Shown here: one piece after another, positions 7,454 through 10,897 of the stretch | How the letters are laid out: each line of letters starts with the position of its first letter | Numbering within the stretch: position 1 is the first letter of the stretch | Assembly: GCA_964483985.1 (NCBI GenBank) | Contig: CAZADS010000028.1 | Coordinates: forward strand, 1 to 10,897 | Source of the DNA: CAZADS01 sp964483985 | Lineage (GTDB): Bacteria; Pseudomonadota; Alphaproteobacteria; Thalassobaculales; Thalassobaculaceae | DNA length: 10,897 nucleotides | Reading direction: 5' to 3' | The notes under the pieces: model-generated | Databases searched by the model: none | The model's input: the letters and a program-made list of their open reading frames with translations, nothing else | Told to the model about the DNA's origin: nothing | Translations under genes and position numbers: made by a program

Positions 7454-9181
7454 ATGAACGAAGATGGAGCGACAGTAGGAATATTCGATCCTGCTACATT
7501 CGTTGTTATTAAAAATAGCCTCTATGCAGCTGCGGAAGAGATGAAAATCGTTTTGGCTAAGACCGCTTATTCTCCAATATTAAAAGTTGCCGGTGACTAT
7601 TCTTGTGGCATTTTCGATTCAGCTGGCCAAATGGTAGCTCAGGGACCTGATCTTCCGATTCATTTAGGTTCAATGCCTGATGCTGTTAAAGCAGTAGCGT
7701 CAGCTTTTGACAATTTTGAAGATGGTGATGTGTATATCCACAATGATCCCTACTTTGGCGGCAGTCATCTTCCAGATATCAATGTTGTGACACCCGCTTT
7801 CCACGAAGAAAAGCTTATTGGCTTTGCCTGCATAAGGGCCCATTGGCCAGATGTCGGCAGTGCTACTCCCGGAAGCTATGGCGCAGTCACGGAAATTTAT
7901 GGTGAAGGTCTTAGACTTCCACCAGTACAGCTCTACCGAAAGGGTGTTTTAAATAAGGACGTAGATAATATAATATTTGCCAATGTTCGTACTCCTGAAG
8001 AAAGGCGCGGTGATTTAGGAGCTCAAATAGCGGCTAATAGAAGGGCTGTTCAGCGGTTGCGGGCGCTAGCAGGTAAATATGGGACTCAAACTTTAATCAC
8101 TGCTATGTCGGAGGTAATGGATTATTCAGAACGGATGATGCGCACGCTACTTTTGCGCCTTCCGGATGGAGAGTCGAGTTTTGAGGATTTTTGCGATGGT
8201 GATGGTATTATAGAAGAAGGGGATACCGAGGATCAGACTTTCAAAATTCGTATGAAAGTTAAGAAAACAGGAGACAATCTCGTGGTAGATTTTAGTGGAA
8301 CAGATCCTGCCGTGTCTGGACCTATGAATGCACCATTATCGGTTACATCCTCAGGAGTTTTTTGTGCTCTAAAAACCATTGTTGATCCTCAAGGTTTAGC
8401 CCCCCCAAATTCGGGTTGTTGGAGGACTATTCAGGTAACGGCTCCGAAAGGTTGTGTGCTTAATGCTCAATACCCTTCGCCGGTCGTTTATGCTAATCAC
8501 GAAATTTCGCACCGTGTCTGCGACATGACGTTTGGAGCTATGTCAGAATTTTGGCCAGATAATGTCATGGCATGTAGCCAAGGCACATCTGCTATCATCA
8601 CGTTTGGCGGGAAAGACCCCCGCAATGGTAACCGATACGTGAGTTATGAGACAATAAAAGGAGGCTTTGGAGCGCGTCCCACCAAAGATGGTATTAATGC
8701 TGTGGCTAGCGGTATCTCTAATACAATGAATACGCCTATTGAGGTTCTAGAAATGAGCTTTCCTGTTCGTGTGGATCAATATGCGCTGACGCCTGATAGT
8801 GGCGGTGCGGGCCAATATCGAGGGGGGTTAGCCGCACACCGAACTTGGACTGTCTTAGAGCATAAAGCACGCGCGTCGTCTTGCCTAGAACGAACTAAAT
8901 CCGCGCCGTTTGGACTTCAGGGTGGCCAGTCAGGAATGGCAGCAGAAATTTGGACGGAAGATTCTAAAGGTAAATCTCGTTCAGCTCCGGGAAAAGGGGG
9001 TTTTGATGTTTTACCGGGAGGAAAAATACATCTCCAAGTTCCGGGTTCCGGCGGTTATGGACCGCCGAGTCGTCGTGATCGATCGGCATTAAAGGAAGAT
9101 CTGTTGGATGGCTACGTCACGGAGGAAGCCGCCCGGGAATCATATGGTGTTTCCGATGTTGGAAAATTAATACTGGATTAA
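7454..9181 (+). CDS. hyuB: Hydantoinase/oxoprolinase subunit B (HyuB)
   Basis: This is the B subunit of the ATP-dependent hydantoinase/5-oxoprolinase family, which pairs with HyuA to complete opening of the ring or transfer to the activated substrate. At 575 residues it is full length. Family marks seen are KNSLYAAAEEMKIVL near the start (20-34), HLGSMPDAV (70-78), HNDPYFGGSHLPDI (96-109), and RAHWPDVGS (128-136). The His and Asp residues in these segments (H96, D98, H105, D108, H130, D133) are candidate metal ligands by analogy with acetone carboxylase relatives. The C-terminal glycine-rich P-G-S-G-G-Y-G-P-P element is also present. The ATG is 2 bp after the HyuA stop, and its ribosome site GGGAG (7442-7446) lies inside the end of HyuA, so the two are cotranslated. 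The frame is intact, unlike HyuA. Substrate could be hydantoin, oxoproline, a lactam or a ketone. Confidence 0.93.
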   Translation: MNEDGATVGIFDPATFVVIKNSLYAAAEEMKIVLAKTAYSPILKVAGDYSCGIFDSAGQMVAQGPDLPIHLGSMPDAVKAVASAFDNFEDGDVYIHNDPYFGGSHLPDINVVTPAFHEEKLIGFACIRAHWPDVGSATPGSYGAVTEIYGEGLRLPPVQLYRKGVLNKDVDNIIFANVRTPEERRGDLGAQIAANRRAVQRLRALAGKYGTQTLITAMSEVMDYSERMMRTLLLRLPDGESSFEDFCDGDGIIEEGDTEDQTFKIRMKVKKTGDNLVVDFSGTDPAVSGPMNAPLSVTSSGVFCALKTIVDPQGLAPPNSGCWRTIQVTAPKGCVLNAQYPSPVVYANHEISHRVCDMTFGAMSEFWPDNVMACSQGTSAIITFGGKDPRNGNRYVSYETIKGGFGARPTKDGINAVASGISNTMNTPIEVLEMSFPVRVDQYALTPDSGGAGQYRGGLAAHRTWTVLEHKARASSCLERTKSAPFGLQGGQSGMAAEIWTEDSKGKSRSAPGKGGFDVLPGGKIHLQVPGSGGYGPPSRRDRSALKEDLLDGYVTEEAARESYGVSDVGKLILD

Positions 9182-9206
9182 AAGCCATTAATTAAAACTA
9201 TTTAAC

Positions 9207-9218
9207 CGCGCAGGCGCG
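9207..9218 (+). other. Small GC hairpin in the gap after HyuB
   Basis: CGCG-CAGG-CGCG forms a four-pair stem with a four-base loop 26 bp after the HyuB stop, in otherwise AT-rich DNA. The next bases are TCTGATTTTAGC, not a clean T-run, so it is at best a weak attenuator or terminator-like element. Confidence 0.2.
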
Positions 9219-9307
9219 TCTGATTTTAGCTAATTTGGTTAACGTTTTTTCGTTTTAAGAAAAAATCTTCCAATTTTCACTTGCACCCAAGTCTTTTTTG
9301 TTTTCCT

Positions 9308-9318
9308 TTACATTGTAA
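9308..9318. promoter_or_regulatory. Inverted repeat TTACA-T-TGTAA upstream of the cupin gene
   Basis: A perfect 5+1+5 inverted repeat lies 67 bp before the cupin ATG, in the 204-bp gap after HyuB. The gap is AT-rich with T-tracts (9244-9250 and 9293-9299), as expected of a promoter region. This suggests the cupin and M20 genes may have their own promoter rather than reading through from HyuB. The arms are short and chance is possible. Confidence 0.25.
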
Positions 9319-9385
9319 TAATCCGCGACTTTTGGGTTTTGCATAGCGTCGGATATTGTGAAATGACTCTCATTAAGGATTTAGG

Positions 9386-9964
9386 ATGTTTGAGATAGAA
9401 AGGTTTTGTGCGGATTGTCGAACTGCAATGAAGGAAACAGATGCAGAACGCTCGGTTAGAGAAGTTGTAGCTGAAACGGTTGCTGAGCCATCGATATTGC
9501 TTCCTGTTATTGGAGAGCCGGACAAAGCTGGAGTTAATATTTTACATCGTTCATATGACCTTACGGTTCTGAATTTGATATGGGGACCCCAAATGTCGTT
9601 GATGCCTCATGATCATAGAATGTGGGCTGTAATAGGAATCTACGAAGGAAGGGAAGAAAATACATTTTATCGTCGATCTAAAGTAGGTGGCTTAACGAAA
9701 CTTGGTTTGAAAATTATGAATCCTAAGGATTGCAGTTATTTAGGGGAGACAGCGATTCATGGGGTATACAATCCGCTAAACAAATTGACTGGCGGTTTGC
9801 ACGTGTACGGAGGAGATTTTTTTGGAACCCCGCGCAGCGAGTGGGACCCTATTTCTTTTGAAGAAATGCCTTATGACGTGGAAAAAAATGTCGGTTTGTT
9901 TGAACTTTCAAATCAGCGATGGTATCAATCAACCGGAATTTCTAACAAAACTATAAATCTTTAG
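9386..9964 (+). CDS. Cysteine-dioxygenase-like cupin (predicted non-heme iron enzyme)
   Basis: This 192-residue protein is a cupin related to cysteine dioxygenase (thiol dioxygenases, COG5553-like metal enzymes of the double-stranded beta helix). The first metal pair is H75 and H77 in MSLMPHDHRMWAV, placed as in cysteine dioxygenase. The third His is H125 in GETAIHGVYNPL. H139 and Y141 in GGLHVYGGDFF align with the H and Y of the Ser-His-Tyr triad, with Gly137 in place of Ser. The mammalian crosslink Cys is missing (V82), as in many bacterial relatives. Known members oxidise cysteine or 3-mercaptopropionate to sulfinates using O2, but many homologues are untested and may act on other substrates. 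The ribosome site AAGGA is at 9375-9379. The gene lies between HyuB and the M20 amidohydrolase. This might mean a sulfur-bearing substrate, or a plain metal-dependent step in ring breakdown. Family call is good; substrate is unknown. Confidence 0.78.
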   Translation: MFEIERFCADCRTAMKETDAERSVREVVAETVAEPSILLPVIGEPDKAGVNILHRSYDLTVLNLIWGPQMSLMPHDHRMWAVIGIYEGREENTFYRRSKVGGLTKLGLKIMNPKDCSYLGETAIHGVYNPLNKLTGGLHVYGGDFFGTPRSEWDPISFEEMPYDVEKNVGLFELSNQRWYQSTGISNKTINL

Positions 9965-10033
9965 TTGTAAATAACCGGACCAAATTTTTTCACATTCAAA
10001 AGATAAGATATTTTGTCATAGGTTTAACTAATA

Positions 10034-10039
10034 GGGAGG
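10034..10039 (+). promoter_or_regulatory. Ribosome binding site deciding a GTG start for the M20 gene
   Basis: GGGAGG precedes GTG (10045-10047) by five bases. The nearby ATG at 10040-10042 abuts this site and is in a different frame from the amidohydrolase, so the GTG is the start. Confidence 0.75.
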
Positions 10040-10044
10040 ATGCG

Positions 10045-10897
10045 GTGCCAATTATCAATCGCATTTCTGGATACGCGTCGGAATTAACTGAATGGCGGAA
10101 ATTTCTTCACCAAAATCCTGAATTAGCTTTTGAAGAGTTTAAAACATCGGATTTTGTCGCTGGTAAGTTGACGGAAATGGGTATCGAGGTTCATAGAGGA
10201 TTAGCAGGAACAGGTATTGTCGGCACGCTCACCGGAGGCAGAGGTGATGGTCCGGCAATTGGATTGCGGGCCGATATGGACGCTCTACCAATTCAGGATA
10301 AAGGAAAGCATAATCATCGCTCTAACAACCCAGGTAAAATGCACGCCTGCGGACACGATGGTCATACAACCATGCTTTTGGGGGCGGCAAAATATTTAGC
10401 CGAGACAAAAAATTTCAATGGCACGGTCCAGTTTATCTTTCAACCCGCTGAAGAAGGTAAAGGCGGGGGTAAAAAAATGATAGAAGACGGCCTCTTCGAA
10501 CTTTTTCCGGTCGATGAAGTTTATGGCATGCATAATATGCCGGGTATTGATGTGGGGGGGTTCGCATTATCTCCGGGTCCGATGATGGCCGCTCGTGATA
10601 ACTTTGAGATCCTTATTCAAGGGCGTGGGGCACATGCTGCAATGCCGCACCAAGGAGTGGACCCAGTAGTGGTAGGTGCTAATATGGTTTTGGCCCTGCA
10701 AACAATCACTAGTAGAAATATCAATCCGCAGGACGCGCTCGTCGTAAGTGTTACGCAATTTCACGCTGGGACTGCATTTAATATAATTCCAGACGAAATC
10801 ATGCTACGCGGCACCTGTCGCGTGTTTTCCGAACAAATTCAAAAAAGTCTTCCGCGGCGCATTGAACGTATTATGAATGGTGTAGCAGACACTTATG
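10045..10897 (+). CDS. M20D amidohydrolase, N-terminal part (cut by window edge)
   Basis: This is a metal-dependent peptidase-family M20D amidohydrolase (HipO/IAA-amino-acid hydrolase type), which hydrolyses N-acyl amino acids and similar amides in the cytoplasm. The frame is open to the window end, giving 284 complete codons of roughly 390. Seen are the family opening W-R-x-F-L-H-Q-N-P-E-L-x-F-E-E (17-31), GLRADMDALPI (73-83), the metal site MHACGHDGHT (99-108, ligands C102 and H104), QPAEEG (133-138, E136/E137 metal and catalytic), and H163 in GMHNMPG. The lid domain with GRGAHAAMPHQG-DP follows. The fourth metal His, near the C-terminus, lies outside. It is not the AllC/HyuC-type carbamoylase branch as far as the visible motifs show. 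It starts 80 bp after the cupin stop and may be cotranscribed with it. It may hydrolyse the acyclic amide left after HyuA/HyuB ring opening, which is an inference. Confidence 0.9.
   Translation, partial: MPIINRISGYASELTEWRKFLHQNPELAFEEFKTSDFVAGKLTEMGIEVHRGLAGTGIVGTLTGGRGDGPAIGLRADMDALPIQDKGKHNHRSNNPGKMHACGHDGHTTMLLGAAKYLAETKNFNGTVQFIFQPAEEGKGGGKKMIEDGLFELFPVDEVYGMHNMPGIDVGGFALSPGPMMAARDNFEILIQGRGAHAAMPHQGVDPVVVGANMVLALQTITSRNINPQDALVVSVTQFHAGTAFNIIPDEIMLRGTCRVFSEQIQKSLPRRIERIMNGVADTY

Noticed and set aside
9386..9964. Ergothioneine or thiohydantoin degradation operon as a firm call
   Set aside because: HyuAB and a thiol-oxidising cupin are suggestive, but no ergothionase or thiourocanate-hydratase-like gene is present.
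10040..10042. ATG as start of the M20 amidohydrolase
   Set aside because: It is in a different frame from the amidohydrolase and abuts the Shine-Dalgarno sequence; GTG at 10045 fits both frame and spacing.

Overview
The window is an accessory catabolic region of a Gram-negative bacterium. By eye it is moderately AT-rich and has compact genes. DMT-family transporters, PcaC-like proteins, HyuA/HyuB and M20 amidohydrolases together suggest a pseudomonadote, perhaps a marine alphaproteobacterium. That placement is an inference, because there is no rRNA or other marker gene here. I see no mobile element, CRISPR array, tRNA or rRNA, and no transcription factor gene.

Left block, minus strand (1-2238): a RutA-type flavin monooxygenase (1120-2238) overlaps a 10-TM DMT transporter (236-1123) by four bases. 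The transporter is followed 121 bp further on by the N-terminus of a second luciferase-like monooxygenase, which runs off the window edge at base 1. Reading left to right along the plus strand next is an aldo/keto reductase plus a DUF2000 protein (2354-3637), diverging from the flavin monooxygenase. A second DMT transporter (3687-4661, minus) converges on DUF2000 and diverges from the right-hand block.

Right block, plus strand (4907-10897): a PcaC-like carboxymuconolactone decarboxylase family protein, HyuA (broken by one frameshift), HyuB, a cysteine-dioxygenase-like cupin, and the N-terminal 284 codons of an M20D amidohydrolase. HyuA and HyuB normally form one ATP-dependent enzyme that opens cyclic amides (5-oxoproline, hydantoins, lactams) or carboxylates ketones. 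The M20 enzyme would hydrolyse an acyclic amide product. RutA-type enzymes also attack amide-containing rings or sulfur compounds.

The simplest reading is a salvage or catabolic module for a nitrogen heterocycle or cyclic amide, possibly sulfur-containing, with two DMT permeases for import or export. The substrate cannot be read from the sequence. The most notable observations are a one-base frameshift inside the near-invariant GGAGPLHA motif of HyuA, a thiol-dioxygenase-like cupin beside hydantoinase genes, and repeat or palindrome clusters in both divergent intergenic regions, each containing a direct repeat offset by 32 bp. No gap between genes exceeds 300 bp.
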